Positions 25,841 through 34,985 are shown, counted from the first letter of the stretch. The stretch is 64,000 nucleotides of DNA from Candidatus Pseudomonas phytovorans (GCA_029202525.1 CP119325.1:4314001-4378000), one strand, 5' to 3'. Notes: generated by a model not told the origin, from the letters alone. Translations and numbers: made by a program.

Positions 25841-26781
25841 TGCGTGTTGCATGGCCCATTCTGTTCCTGCTGTTGTGTGCGGCCTCACTGGCGGTTGGCG
25901 TGCGTGAACTGGCCTGGGCGCAGTTGCTTACCCTGCAAGGCGACGCCTGGCTGACCCTGACCGCAAGCCGCCTGCCACGGTTGGCAGCATTGATACTGGT
26001 GGGTGTCGGGCTGGCGGTATGCGGGGTGATCCTGCAGCAGATCGTGCGCAACCGCTTCGTCGAGCCCGCTACCACCGGCGGGCTCGACGCCGCGCGCCTG
26101 GGCATTCTGCTGTCGCTGGGCCTGGCACCGGCAGCCGGGGCACTGCTGCGCATGCTGTTTGCACTGGCGGTGTGCTTTGCCGCCAGCCTGCTGTTCGTCG
26201 CCATCATCCGCCGCATACGCGCCCGCAACGCAGTGCTGGTGCCGGTCATCGGCCTGATGTACGGCGGCGTGCTGAGTGCGTTGGCCGAGTTTTACGCCTA
26301 CCGCTTCAACCTGCTGCAGAGCATGCAGGGCTGGTTGCTGGGTGATTTTTCCAAGGTGGTGCAGGGCCGCTACGAAATCCTCTACCTGATCGTACCGATC
26401 GTGCTGCTGACCTACCTGTACGCCCAACGTTTCACTGTGCTCGGCATGGGCGAAAGCATGGCCACCAGCCTGGGCCTGAACTACACCGCCAACGTGACGT
26501 TGGGCCTGCTGCTGGTAGCGGTGACGGTGTCGGCCAGCGTGATCATTGTCGGCGCCATCCCCTTCGTCGGCCTGGTGGTGCCCAACCTGGTCGCCCTGCG
26601 CCACGGCGACAACCTGCGCCGCACCCTGCCGCTGGTGGCCTTGGGTGGTGCGGCCTTGCTGCTGGCCTGCGACCTGCTCGGGCGGCTGCTGATCTACCCG
26701 TTCGAAGTGCCCATCGGCCTGACGGCAGGCGGCCTGGGCGGGCTGATATTCCTCGGGCTGATCATCTGGAGGCAGCGATGA
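25840..26781 (+). CDS. FecCD-family iron-siderophore ABC permease 1
   Basis: 313 aa, mostly membrane helices (about nine). FecCD signatures are seen: RLPRLAALILVGVGLAVCGV near the N-terminus, QQIVRNRFVEPAT, and IPFVGLVVPNL near residue 240. ATG overlaps the previous stop by one base and its own stop overlaps the next start (ATGA). It pairs with the following permease to form the inner-membrane channel for a ferric siderophore. Confidence 0.9.
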   Translation: MRVAWPILFLLLCAASLAVGVRELAWAQLLTLQGDAWLTLTASRLPRLAALILVGVGLAVCGVILQQIVRNRFVEPATTGGLDAARLGILLSLGLAPAAGALLRMLFALAVCFAASLLFVAIIRRIRARNAVLVPVIGLMYGGVLSALAEFYAYRFNLLQSMQGWLLGDFSKVVQGRYEILYLIVPIVLLTYLYAQRFTVLGMGESMATSLGLNYTANVTLGLLLVAVTVSASVIIVGAIPFVGLVVPNLVALRHGDNLRRTLPLVALGGAALLLACDLLGRLLIYPFEVPIGLTAGGLGGLIFLGLIIWRQR

Positions 26782-27719
26782 AAAGCCGGCAGTGCATGTG
26801 GCTGGTCGTGATCGCCCTGGCCACGGCGTTCGTGTTCATCAACGCCGGCGCGGACTTCGCCTACCTCATCCCCAAGCGCCTGGTGCGCCTGGCGGCCATG
26901 GTGATCGGTGGCGTGTGCGTGGCCTGCTCCGGCATCGCCTTCCAGACCCTTACCGGCAACCGCATCCTCACCCCGGCGATCATGGGCTACGAGGCCGTGT
27001 ACCTGTTGTTGCAGGCACTACTGGTGCTGGCCATGGGCGTGCAGGGGCTGGTGGTGCTCGGCAGTGATGGCAACTTCCTGCTCTCGGTGCTGCTGATGCT
27101 CGGCTACTCCTGGGCCCTGCACCGCTGGTTGTTTCGCGACGGTAAAAACAACGTGTACTTCCTGCTGCTGGTCGGCCTGGTGCTGACCATGGTCATGGCC
27201 ACGTTCACCCAGTTCGTCCAGCTGAAAGTCAGCCCAGGTGAGTTCTCGATGCTGCTGGGCTACACCCAGGCTTCGTTCAACCGGGCATCGCCGCAGTTGC
27301 TGCTGTATTCAGCCGTGCTGGTGACGGGCTTGTGTGTGCTGCTGGCCAGGGCCGTACCGGTGCTGGACGTACTGGCGCTCGGGCGGGACCAGGCCATTTC
27401 GCTGGGTGTGGACTACCGGCGCAACGTGCGCCTGCTGCTGGCGCTGATCGCAGCGCTGGTGGCGGTGTCGACCAGCCTGTTGGGGCCCACGGCATTCATG
27501 GGCGTATTCGTCGCCAACATCACCTATGCCATGGCCGGCACCTTCCGCCACCGGGTCACCCTGGCCCTGGGCAGCGCCGTGGCCATTGCCGTGTTCATCG
27601 CCGCCCAATTGCTGGTCGAGCATGTCTTCAACTACAGGACCACCGTCGGCATCCTCGTGAACCTGGTGTGTGGCACCTACTTCCTCGCCCTGATGGTGCG
27701 AAACCGGGGAGCCGCATGA
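26778..27719 (+). CDS. FecCD-family iron-siderophore ABC permease 2
   Basis: 313 aa. It shows the same family pattern (RLVRLAAMVIGGVCVACSGI, FQTLTGNRILTPAIMG, LLGPTAFMGVFVANI). The overlap ATGA links it to both neighbours. Two non-identical FecCD permeases followed by one ATPase is the Fat/Vct/Ceu-type arrangement for catecholate or mixed-ligand siderophores. Confidence 0.9.
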   Translation: MKSRQCMWLVVIALATAFVFINAGADFAYLIPKRLVRLAAMVIGGVCVACSGIAFQTLTGNRILTPAIMGYEAVYLLLQALLVLAMGVQGLVVLGSDGNFLLSVLLMLGYSWALHRWLFRDGKNNVYFLLLVGLVLTMVMATFTQFVQLKVSPGEFSMLLGYTQASFNRASPQLLLYSAVLVTGLCVLLARAVPVLDVLALGRDQAISLGVDYRRNVRLLLALIAALVAVSTSLLGPTAFMGVFVANITYAMAGTFRHRVTLALGSAVAIAVFIAAQLLVEHVFNYRTTVGILVNLVCGTYFLALMVRNRGAA

Positions 27720-28492
27720 TTACGGTCCACGACCTGCACAAAACCTATGGCAGCAAGGCTGTGTTGAGCGGGGTAAGCGCCAGCTTCCCGCGCCGGCAGC
27801 TGACCTCGCTGATCGGCCCCAATGGCGCCGGCAAGACCACCCTGCTGATGATGCTGGCCCGGTTGCTGGCGCCAGGCAGCGGTGACATACGCCTGGACGG
27901 GCAAAGCATCGACACCATCGCCATCGGCGACTATGCCCGACGCGTCGCCACACTGCGCCAGTCGGTCGACTTCAACCTGCGCCTGACCGTCGATGAGCTG
28001 GTCGCGTTCGGCCGCTTCCCTTACAGCCGTGGTGCGCTCACCGCTGAAGACCGCCGCGCCATCGACCAGGCGATTGCCTTTCTGGCCCTGGAGCCGCTGC
28101 GCCACGCCTACGTCGATGAACTCAGCGGCGGCCAACGGCAAATGGCGTTTCTGGCCATGACCATTGCCCAGCAGACCGACTACCTGCTGCTGGACGAGCC
28201 GCTGAACAACCTCGACATGCGCCACGCGGTTCAGATCATGCGCGCCCTGCGCCGGCTGTGCGACGAATTCGGCCGCACGGTGATCCTGGTGGTGCACGAC
28301 ATCAACTTCGCCGCCGCCTACTCCGACCACATCGTCGCCATGCAGGGCGGCCGGGTGCATTGCAGCGGCAGCGTCGAGCAGGTGGTCACCGAGCGACAGC
28401 TGAACGCGCTGTACGGGCTGGATTTCGAAATCACCCACGGCGCGCGCGGCCGCCTGTGCAACTACTTCAACCCACCCGGAGAACCGCAATGA
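27716..28492 (+). CDS. FecE-like iron-siderophore ABC ATPase
   Basis: 258 aa. Walker A GPNGAGKT, Q-loop in ATLRQSVDFNLRL, signature LSGGQRQ, Walker B YLLLDEPLNNLD and switch His in VVHDIN. It energises the two FecCD permeases. Start ATG at 27716 overlaps the preceding stop, and its stop overlaps the start of the binding protein (ATGA). Confidence 0.92.
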   Translation: MITVHDLHKTYGSKAVLSGVSASFPRRQLTSLIGPNGAGKTTLLMMLARLLAPGSGDIRLDGQSIDTIAIGDYARRVATLRQSVDFNLRLTVDELVAFGRFPYSRGALTAEDRRAIDQAIAFLALEPLRHAYVDELSGGQRQMAFLAMTIAQQTDYLLLDEPLNNLDMRHAVQIMRALRRLCDEFGRTVILVVHDINFAAAYSDHIVAMQGGRVHCSGSVEQVVTERQLNALYGLDFEITHGARGRLCNYFNPPGEPQ

Positions 28493-29478
28493 ACCGCAAC
28501 CACCCTGTCAGCGGCTGGCCATTGGCGCTACTGCTCGGCGCCACCCTGGCGCTGCACGGCTGCAACGAGCCCACGGCAGCCACAGCGGCAACCGTGAGCA
28601 CCGCGCAGCATGGCGACTACACAGCGGTTACCGTGCAGCACAAGCTGGGCACCACCGTGATCAGTCAACTGCCACAGCGCGCAGTGGCCCTGGACATGAA
28701 CGAAGTGGATTTTCTCGACCAGCTGGGCGTGCCCGTGGCGGGCATGCCCAAGGACTTCGTGCCAGACTTTCTTGCACGTTACAAGGATGACGGGCAAACG
28801 GCAGACGTTGGCTCGATCGTGCAGCCCAACCTTGAGCGGGTGCATGCAGCGCGGCCCGACCTGATCCTGATCACTTCGTTGCAGGCCAATCACTATGGCG
28901 AACTGAGCGAAATGGCGCCGACTCTGCACTTCGATGTGGACTATCGCGACAGCGAAACCGGGCATGTCGCCACGGTCAAGCGGCACCTGCTCAGCCTTGG
29001 CCAGGTGTTCGGCAAGCAGGACTTGGCCCAGCGCCAGGCTGATGCACTGGAGGCCAAGCTGGCCCAGGCGCGTAGCGTCACCCGCGACCGCCCGGAGCGG
29101 GCCCTGGTGGTGCTGCACAACAACGGCGCCTTCAGTGCCTTCGGCGTGCAATCGCGCTACGGCTTCATCTTCAACGACCTGGGCGTCAATCCGGCCACCA
29201 CCACCCTGGATACCGGCCTGCATGGCCAGCCGATTTCCAGCGAGTTCATTCAGCAGGCCAACCCCGACATCCTCTATGTGGTGGACCGCACCGCCGTGAT
29301 GGAGCATCGCCCGCTGATGACTGCAGACACCCTGGCTAATCCGCTGCTGCGCCAGACCAACGCCTGGCAGCACGGCCGCGTGGTGTTCGTCGACCCGCAG
29401 GCCTGGTACGTCATGGCCGCCAGCCCGACCTCACTGGCCTTGATCGCGGATGACGTGATCAAAGGCTATCGGGACTAA
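28489..29478 (+). CDS. Siderophore-binding lipoprotein (FatB/CeuE-like, PF01497)
   Basis: 329 aa. The signal peptide ends in the lipobox LALHGC, so the mature protein is anchored by a lipidated Cys. The binding fold is shown by QRAVALDMNEVDFLDQLGV, VQPNLERVHAARPDLILI and the ending segment. It captures the ferric siderophore in the periplasm for the FecCD-FecE complex. The nearest known subgroup by eye is the petrobactin/catecholate binders; this assignment is tentative. Confidence 0.87.
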   Translation: MNRNHPVSGWPLALLLGATLALHGCNEPTAATAATVSTAQHGDYTAVTVQHKLGTTVISQLPQRAVALDMNEVDFLDQLGVPVAGMPKDFVPDFLARYKDDGQTADVGSIVQPNLERVHAARPDLILITSLQANHYGELSEMAPTLHFDVDYRDSETGHVATVKRHLLSLGQVFGKQDLAQRQADALEAKLAQARSVTRDRPERALVVLHNNGAFSAFGVQSRYGFIFNDLGVNPATTTLDTGLHGQPISSEFIQQANPDILYVVDRTAVMEHRPLMTADTLANPLLRQTNAWQHGRVVFVDPQAWYVMAASPTSLALIADDVIKGYRD

Positions 29479-29491
29479 GCACCGCTTTTTT

Positions 29492-29532
29492 GCAAATGCC
29501 TGCTTCTGCGTTAGCGCGTGATTCGCATTTGC
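29492..29532. promoter_or_regulatory. Inverted repeat before the TonB receptor gene
   Basis: GCAAATGC (29492-29499) and GCATTTGC (29525-29532), perfect 8-bp arms with a 25-base spacer, in the 121-base gap between lipoprotein and receptor. It could be a regulator site or a weak hairpin adjusting expression between the two genes. Confidence 0.35.
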
Positions 29533-29599
29533 CTTACGTCTTCGCTTTTCAAAAAACCAAAAACACCAACCTGCCATCCGTCTCATCTGGAGCCATCGC

Positions 29600-31843
29600 G
29601 TGTCCATCCGTCCCTTGCACACACTCTCGTCCCCTGCCCTGACATTGCCTGTACTACCGCGTACCCCGCTGGCACATGCCGTATTCATCGGCCTGGCCAT
29701 TGGCAGCTACTCACTGGCGCCAATGGCCGCACACGCCGAGACAGCCGACACCCGCCCCCACGAGGCCGTTGAAGAACAACCAGCCGTGCCGGAACTGGCC
29801 GCCACCCTGATCGACGCCCAGGCCAGCGCCGCCGAGGCCCTGCCACCGGCGTATGCCGGCGGCCAGGTGGCCACTGGCGGCCGCGTCGGTCTGCTGGGCA
29901 ACAAAGACTTCATGGAAACGCCGTTCAGCACCGTCAGCTACACCGACACCTACATCCAGGACCTGCAGGCCCGGGACATCACCGACGTCATCGCCGCCAC
30001 CGACCCCTCAGTGTTCAGCAACGGCCTGACCGGCACCTACAGCGAGAACTATTCGATCCGCGGGTTCCAGACCAGCGTCAGCGACATGACCGTCGATGGC
30101 CTGTTCGGCATGGCGCCCTACTACCGGGCCTCACCGGAAATGTTCGAGCGCATCGAAGTACTCAAAGGCCCGTCGGCATTGCTCAATGGCATGCCACCCG
30201 GTGGTTCGGTGGGCGGTATCGTCAACCTGATTCCCAAGCGCGCCGGTGATACGCCGCTGACCCGGGTCACCGCCACCTACGCGTCCGACGGCCAGCTGGG
30301 TAGCCATGTGGACGTAGGCCGACGCTTTGGCGAAGGCAATCAGTTCGGCGTGCGCTTCAACGGCATGTACCGTGACGGCGACACGGCCATCGACGATCAA
30401 CGCCAACGCAACGTGCTTTCGTCGCTGGCCCTGGACTGGCGTGGCGAGCGCGCCAAGCTGTCGCTCGACCTGTTCGATACCGACGACCACATCAGCGGCC
30501 AGAACCGCGGCATGGGCCTTGCCGCCGGTGTGCCTGTGCCCAAGCCGCCGAAGAACGACACGCTGCTCAATCCCGACTGGGCCTATGTCGAAACCAAGGA
30601 CAAGGGCGTGATCCTGCGCGGCGAGTACGAACTGAGCGACCAGTTGCTGGCCTATGGCGCGGTCGGGACCAGCAAGACCGATTACCAGTACAGCGGCGCC
30701 CTGACGGCCACGGTGATCAACAGCGCCGGCGACTTCACCACGGCCATGGGCCAGCTGCAGATGGAGATCCACAAGACCTCGGCGGAGGTGGGCCTGCGTG
30801 GCCATTTCGACACCTTCGGCATCAACCATCAATGGTCGCTCAACGCCACCCAGTACACGGACACGCAAAAGGATTTCGGCCGCCGCGCTGCGGGTTCAAA
30901 CTGGACGACCAATATCTACAACCCGGTCTGGGGCCCGAAAGTGTCCGAGGCCTGGCCACTGCTTACCCACACCGAAAATGACCTGAAAAGCTATGGCATC
31001 GCCGACACCCTGTCGGTGCTGGACGATCGCGTACAACTGACCCTCGGCGTACGTCGCCAGGAAGTGGTCACCGACACGTTCAACACCAATACCGGGGCGC
31101 GTAACAAACCAGGCTATGACACCCACGCCACCACACCCGCCGGGGCCATCCTGTTCAAGCTCACCGATGAGCTGTCGCTGTACGCCAACTACATCGAAGG
31201 CCTGAGCAAAGGCGCATCCGCACCGATCACCGCTGCCAACTATGGCGACGTGTTTGCGCCGTACAAATCCAAACAGAAGGAAATCGGCCTGAAGCTCGAC
31301 CTGGGTACGTTCAGCCACACCCTGGCGCTCTATGAAATCAAGCGCCCGGGCAGCATGACCGACCCGGTTACCAATGTTTATTCGTTCGGCGGCGAGCAGC
31401 GCAACCGCGGCGTGGAATGGAGCTTCTTCGGTGCCCCTCTGCCCGACTTGCGCCTGATGGGTGGGGTGGCCTATGTAGACCCCAAGCTGACCAAGACGCA
31501 AGGTGGCACCAATGACGGCAAAACCGCCACGGCATACCCCAAGCTGCAGGGCAAGCTGGGCATGGAATGGGACATCCCCGGTGTGGATGGGCTGACCCTG
31601 ACCGGTAACGTGACCTCGCAGTCCAAGCAGTACATCACTGCCGACAACAGCCTGTCGATTCCGGGGTACACGATCTTCGACGTTGGCGCCCGCTACGTTA
31701 CCCAGGTCGCCAGCAAGCCGGTTACCTTGCGCGCGAACATCGCCAACCTGGGGGACAAGGACTATTGGGGAGTGCCACTGACCCAGACCCTGGGGCTGGG
31801 GGCACCGCGGACCTATCAACTGTCGGCTAGCGTGGATTTCTAA
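29600..31843 (+). CDS. TonB-dependent siderophore receptor
   Basis: 747 aa from GTG at 29600, which has GGAG 8 bases upstream. A long signal peptide ends near AAHA, then the plug domain (NYSIRGFQTSVSDMTVDGLF; IEVLKGPSALLNGMPPGGSV) and a 22-strand barrel ending in ASVDF with terminal Phe. It imports the ferric siderophore through the outer membrane with TonB energy. No N-terminal signalling domain or adjacent sigma/anti-sigma pair is present, so it is a transport-only receptor. Last gene of the uptake cluster. Confidence 0.93.
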   Translation: MSIRPLHTLSSPALTLPVLPRTPLAHAVFIGLAIGSYSLAPMAAHAETADTRPHEAVEEQPAVPELAATLIDAQASAAEALPPAYAGGQVATGGRVGLLGNKDFMETPFSTVSYTDTYIQDLQARDITDVIAATDPSVFSNGLTGTYSENYSIRGFQTSVSDMTVDGLFGMAPYYRASPEMFERIEVLKGPSALLNGMPPGGSVGGIVNLIPKRAGDTPLTRVTATYASDGQLGSHVDVGRRFGEGNQFGVRFNGMYRDGDTAIDDQRQRNVLSSLALDWRGERAKLSLDLFDTDDHISGQNRGMGLAAGVPVPKPPKNDTLLNPDWAYVETKDKGVILRGEYELSDQLLAYGAVGTSKTDYQYSGALTATVINSAGDFTTAMGQLQMEIHKTSAEVGLRGHFDTFGINHQWSLNATQYTDTQKDFGRRAAGSNWTTNIYNPVWGPKVSEAWPLLTHTENDLKSYGIADTLSVLDDRVQLTLGVRRQEVVTDTFNTNTGARNKPGYDTHATTPAGAILFKLTDELSLYANYIEGLSKGASAPITAANYGDVFAPYKSKQKEIGLKLDLGTFSHTLALYEIKRPGSMTDPVTNVYSFGGEQRNRGVEWSFFGAPLPDLRLMGGVAYVDPKLTKTQGGTNDGKTATAYPKLQGKLGMEWDIPGVDGLTLTGNVTSQSKQYITADNSLSIPGYTIFDVGARYVTQVASKPVTLRANIANLGDKDYWGVPLTQTLGLGAPRTYQLSASVDF

Positions 31844-31866
31844 CCGGTCATCTTGCAGCGCCTTTC

Positions 31867-31897
31867 GGGCCTCTTCGCGGGTAAACCCGCTCCCACA
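31867..31897. repeat. REP sequence abutting IS copy 2
   Basis: Cores GGGCCTCTTCGCGGGTAAAC and CCGCTCCCACA. The target duplication GGAA follows its head directly. Confidence 0.88.
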
Positions 31898-31929
31898 GGA
31901 ATGGACTGCCCCCCAAAAGTTGGACAGTT

Positions 31930-32736
31930 CTATGCTGCCGCCTGGGTCCTGTACTCGACAGGGCTCAGGCCATTGAGCCTTAGCTTGATGCGGTCATGGT
32001 TGTAGTAGTGAATGTACTCATCCAGGCCCGCTTTCAATTCATCAATACTCTCGAAACGCTTGAGGTAGAAAAATTCTGACTTGAGCGTGCCGAAGAAGCT
32101 TTCCATAGCTGCATTGTCTAGGCAATTGCCTTTACGAGACATGCTCTGTTTCACCCCACGACTGCGCAGCTGGTGGCGATACTGACCCTGCTGGTACTGC
32201 CAGCCCTGGTCGGTGTGGAGCACCAGCTTCGGCTTTTCTCCCAAGGTTTTGAGTGCCTTGTCGAGCATGTTCCCAACCAGGCTGTACTGAGGGCGACTCG
32301 CCGTCTCGTAAGCGATGATTTCTCCGTTGTACAAATCCATCACAGGCGAAAGATAGAGCTTCTGTTCAGCCACTTTGAACTCAGTTACGTCACTCACCCA
32401 TTTCTGATTAGGACGCTGGGCAACGAAATTTCGCTCCAGCAGATTCGGCGCTATCTTGCCAACAACACCTCGGTACGACTGATACTTCTTAGGTCGCACC
32501 AGTGACTGCAGACCCAGGGCAGCCATCAGCCTCTCGATGACCTTCTTGTTGACCAGTACCCCACCTTTTCTGATCACGAGTGCAACGCGTCGATAGCCGT
32601 AACGCCCTTTCTCTTTGCGATAGACCTGCTGAATCTGCTCTTTAAGCTCGGCATATTTGTCCGGCTTCTGCTGAGCTTGCACCTGATAGTAAAAGGTACT
32701 GCGAGCCAGCCCGACCAGACGCAGCAGGTCAGGCAA
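31930..32736 (-). CDS. IS3-family transposase orfB, copy 2
   Basis: 268 aa, identical to the copy-1 protein: HTH_21 region and rve core with the intact DDE residues (SDVTEF, HTDQGW, MESFFG). The start is again a TTG in a frame open into orfA, so a frameshifted OrfAB product is possible. Confidence 0.93.
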   Translation of the reverse strand: MPDLLRLVGLARSTFYYQVQAQQKPDKYAELKEQIQQVYRKEKGRYGYRRVALVIRKGGVLVNKKVIERLMAALGLQSLVRPKKYQSYRGVVGKIAPNLLERNFVAQRPNQKWVSDVTEFKVAEQKLYLSPVMDLYNGEIIAYETASRPQYSLVGNMLDKALKTLGEKPKLVLHTDQGWQYQQGQYRHQLRSRGVKQSMSRKGNCLDNAAMESFFGTLKSEFFYLKRFESIDELKAGLDEYIHYYNHDRIKLRLNGLSPVEYRTQAAA

Positions 32737-32765
32737 AGGGAATCTAGGCTTGAGCCTCGAAACGA

Positions 32766-33284
32766 TCAGGACTTTTTCCCCGACATTCGTTCCTTTTCCT
32801 CTCGCAAAGCCTTGAGCTCCTTTAAGACAGCGTTCTCCATGCGCAGATATTCGAGCTCCGCCATCAGCTGGTCTCGGGGCTTTTGCGAATCGTCAGTATT
32901 TGTGGGTTTTGCTGGTTTGATCTTCTTCGGCACTTTGATCGGCTTTTTCTGGCGGTCGACAGGGGCTATAGGGTCACCACTGTAGTACTGCCGCTGCCAG
33001 CTGCCTATCTGCGATGATTGACCGAGGCCAAAATGTGCTGCGGTTTGCCGCATGGAAAGGCGATGTTCGTGCATGTAGCTCAGCACCTGTCGCTTGAAAT
33101 CGTCGTCATAACGCCGCCCATGTGAGCGTGAAGAAAGGCTGGATTCGCTCTGATGGCTGGAAACCCACCGGCGGAGCAGGCTGAAATCAACATCGAAATG
33201 CTGGGCTACCTTTCGGAAGCCATTATTGCCATCCAGGTAGGCTGAGACGGCTGTGAGCTTGAACTGCTCTGTGTATTTGCCCAT
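32766..33284 (-). CDS. IS3-family transposase orfA, copy 2
   Basis: 172 aa, identical to copy 1, with helix-turn-helix units and a C-terminal leucine-rich helix. The slippage candidate GGGGAAAAAG is preserved before the stop. Confidence 0.93.
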   Translation of the reverse strand: MGKYTEQFKLTAVSAYLDGNNGFRKVAQHFDVDFSLLRRWVSSHQSESSLSSRSHGRRYDDDFKRQVLSYMHEHRLSMRQTAAHFGLGQSSQIGSWQRQYYSGDPIAPVDRQKKPIKVPKKIKPAKPTNTDDSQKPRDQLMAELEYLRMENAVLKELKALREEKERMSGKKS

Positions 33285-33365
33285 AGGTCCCCCAAGGGTT
33301 GGATTTTTTGTCCAACTTCTTGGGGGCAGTCCAGGAATGGCACTGGACCTGAGGCCAGTGCAGTA

Positions 33366-33402
33366 CCTGTGGGAGCGGGCGTGCCCGCGAAGCAGGCGAC
33401 GC
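33366..33402. repeat. REP sequence
   Basis: CCTGTGGGAGCGGGCGTGCC followed by CGCGAAG. It faced the 31867 REP across a ~34-base spacer before IS copy 2 inserted. Confidence 0.82.
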
Positions 33403-33419
33403 GGTTCACGATCAAAACA

Positions 33420-34913
33420 TCAGCCGCGCAACTGATACCAAGTGGTCTTGAGCTGCGAATACTTGTCGAACGAATGCAGCGACAGGTCGCGCCCAAACCC
33501 CGATTGCTTGCCTCCGCCAAACGGCACCGTCACATCCAGCGCATCGACCGTGTTCACCGACACGGTCCCTGCCTTCAGCGCCCGCGCCACCCGGTGCACC
33601 TGGTTGAAGTCATCGCTCCACACCGAGGCCGCCAGGCCGTAGATACTGTCGTTGGCCAGGCGCACCGCTTCTTCTTCCGTGTCAAAGGCGCTGACCGCCA
33701 GCACCGGCCCGAACACTTCCTCTTGCGCCAGCCGCATGCCGCCATCGACACCGGCAAATATGGTCGGCTCGATGTAGTTGTCCGAACCTTCGATGCTCAG
33801 GCGCCGACCGCCACACACCAACCGTGCGCCCTCTTGCCCGGCACGCGCAATGGCGGCCTCGATGTGCCCGGTTTGCTCGGCATCGACAATGGCGCCAGCG
33901 CGGCTCGCCGGATTCAGCGGGTTGCCCGGCAACCAGTCGCGGGCTTTGGCTTGCAGGCGCTCGACGAATTCGTCATGTATGGAGCGCTGCACGTAAAGCC
34001 GCGAATTGGCCGAGCACACTTCGCCCTGGTTGAAGAAAATACCGAATGCAGCCTTTTCCGCCGCCAGGTCCAGGTCCTGGCAGTTTTCAAACACCAGGTT
34101 GGGGCTTTTGCCGCCGCACTCCAGCCACACCTGCTTGAGGTTGGACTGCGCCGAGTACTGCATGAAGTACTTGCCCACCTGGGTGGAGCCGGTAAACACC
34201 AGGCAGTCCACATCCGGGTGCAGGCCGAGGGCCTGCCCGGCCTGCTCGCCCAGGCCGGGCACCACGTTCAGCACGCCTTCCGGTACACCGGCTTCCAGCG
34301 CCAGCTGGGCCAGGCGCAGGGCCGAGAACGGTGATTGCTCGGCGGGTTTGAGCACCACGCAGTTTCCGGCGGCCAGCGCCGGCGCCAGCTTCCAGGCGGC
34401 CATGTCGAGCGGGAAGTTCCATGGCACCACGGCGGCGACCACACCAAGGGCTTCCCGGGTGATGGTGGCGAGTGCATTGGACGCAGTGGGCGCAACCTGA
34501 TCGTAGAGTTTGTCCAGCGCCTCGCCATACCAGGCGAACACATGGGCCGAGCCCGGCACATCGATGGTGTAGGCGTCCATCACCGGCTTGCCCATGTTCA
34601 GCGAGTCCAGCAGGGCCAGCTCCTCGCGATGGGCCATGATCAGCTCGGCCAGGCGCAGCAGCACTTTCTTGCGCTCGCCTGGGGCCAGGCGCGGCCAGGG
34701 GCCTTGTTCGAAGGCCCGGCGTGCGCTGGCCACCGCAAGGTCGACTTCTGCCTGGCCGCAGGCGGCGACCTGGGCCAGTACGGCGTTGGTGGCGGGGTTG
34801 AAGGCGGCGAAGGTGGCGCCGTCCTGTGCTTTGACGGGTTTTCCGTCGATCAGCGCGCTGGCCGGGAGGTACAGGTCAGAGGCGCGTTGTTGCCAGAATT
34901 GGAGGGTGTACAT
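33420..34913 (-). CDS. Aldehyde dehydrogenase (PuuC/KauB-like)
   Basis: 497 aa from ATG at 34913, preceded on the minus strand by AGGAG. Standard ALDH motifs: PWNFPLDMAAWKLAPALAAG, FTGSTQVGK, LECGGKSP with catalytic Glu, and NQGEVCSANSR with catalytic Cys. The N-terminus (FWQQRASDLYLPASALIDGK) resembles gamma-glutamyl-aminobutyraldehyde / aminoaldehyde dehydrogenases. With the adjacent SpuC-like aminotransferase it would oxidise the aminoaldehyde made from a diamine. A REP pair lies between the two genes, so it may be transcribed less than the aminotransferase. Confidence 0.87.
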   Translation of the reverse strand: MYTLQFWQQRASDLYLPASALIDGKPVKAQDGATFAAFNPATNAVLAQVAACGQAEVDLAVASARRAFEQGPWPRLAPGERKKVLLRLAELIMAHREELALLDSLNMGKPVMDAYTIDVPGSAHVFAWYGEALDKLYDQVAPTASNALATITREALGVVAAVVPWNFPLDMAAWKLAPALAAGNCVVLKPAEQSPFSALRLAQLALEAGVPEGVLNVVPGLGEQAGQALGLHPDVDCLVFTGSTQVGKYFMQYSAQSNLKQVWLECGGKSPNLVFENCQDLDLAAEKAAFGIFFNQGEVCSANSRLYVQRSIHDEFVERLQAKARDWLPGNPLNPASRAGAIVDAEQTGHIEAAIARAGQEGARLVCGGRRLSIEGSDNYIEPTIFAGVDGGMRLAQEEVFGPVLAVSAFDTEEEAVRLANDSIYGLAASVWSDDFNQVHRVARALKAGTVSVNTVDALDVTVPFGGGKQSGFGRDLSLHSFDKYSQLKTTWYQLRG

Positions 34914-34985
34914 TTGTACTCCTGGTGACCGTTGTAGCAATCTTTTTTTGGAAGAGACAGCGCCGCCCTTGCAAGCAGCGCGATT

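Larger units (their letters stand above)
31902..33333 (-). mobile_element. IS3-family insertion sequence, copy 2 (inverted relative to copy 1)
   Basis: 1432 bp with ends TGGACTGCCCCC and its complement, flanked by GGAA at 31898-31901 and 33334-33337. orf positions relative to the ends equal those of copy 1 (49 and 28 bases) and the predicted proteins are identical, so transposition was recent. Confidence 0.95.

Noticed and set aside
22296..31843. Ferric citrate (Fec) system
   Set aside because: The permeases and ATPase are FecCDE-like only at family level. The receptor lacks the N-terminal signalling domain and there is no FecI/FecR pair.
9624..33333. Composite transposon bounded by the two IS copies
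   Set aside because: The outer flanks (CACC and GGAA) do not match, while each IS has its own duplication, so the copies inserted separately.
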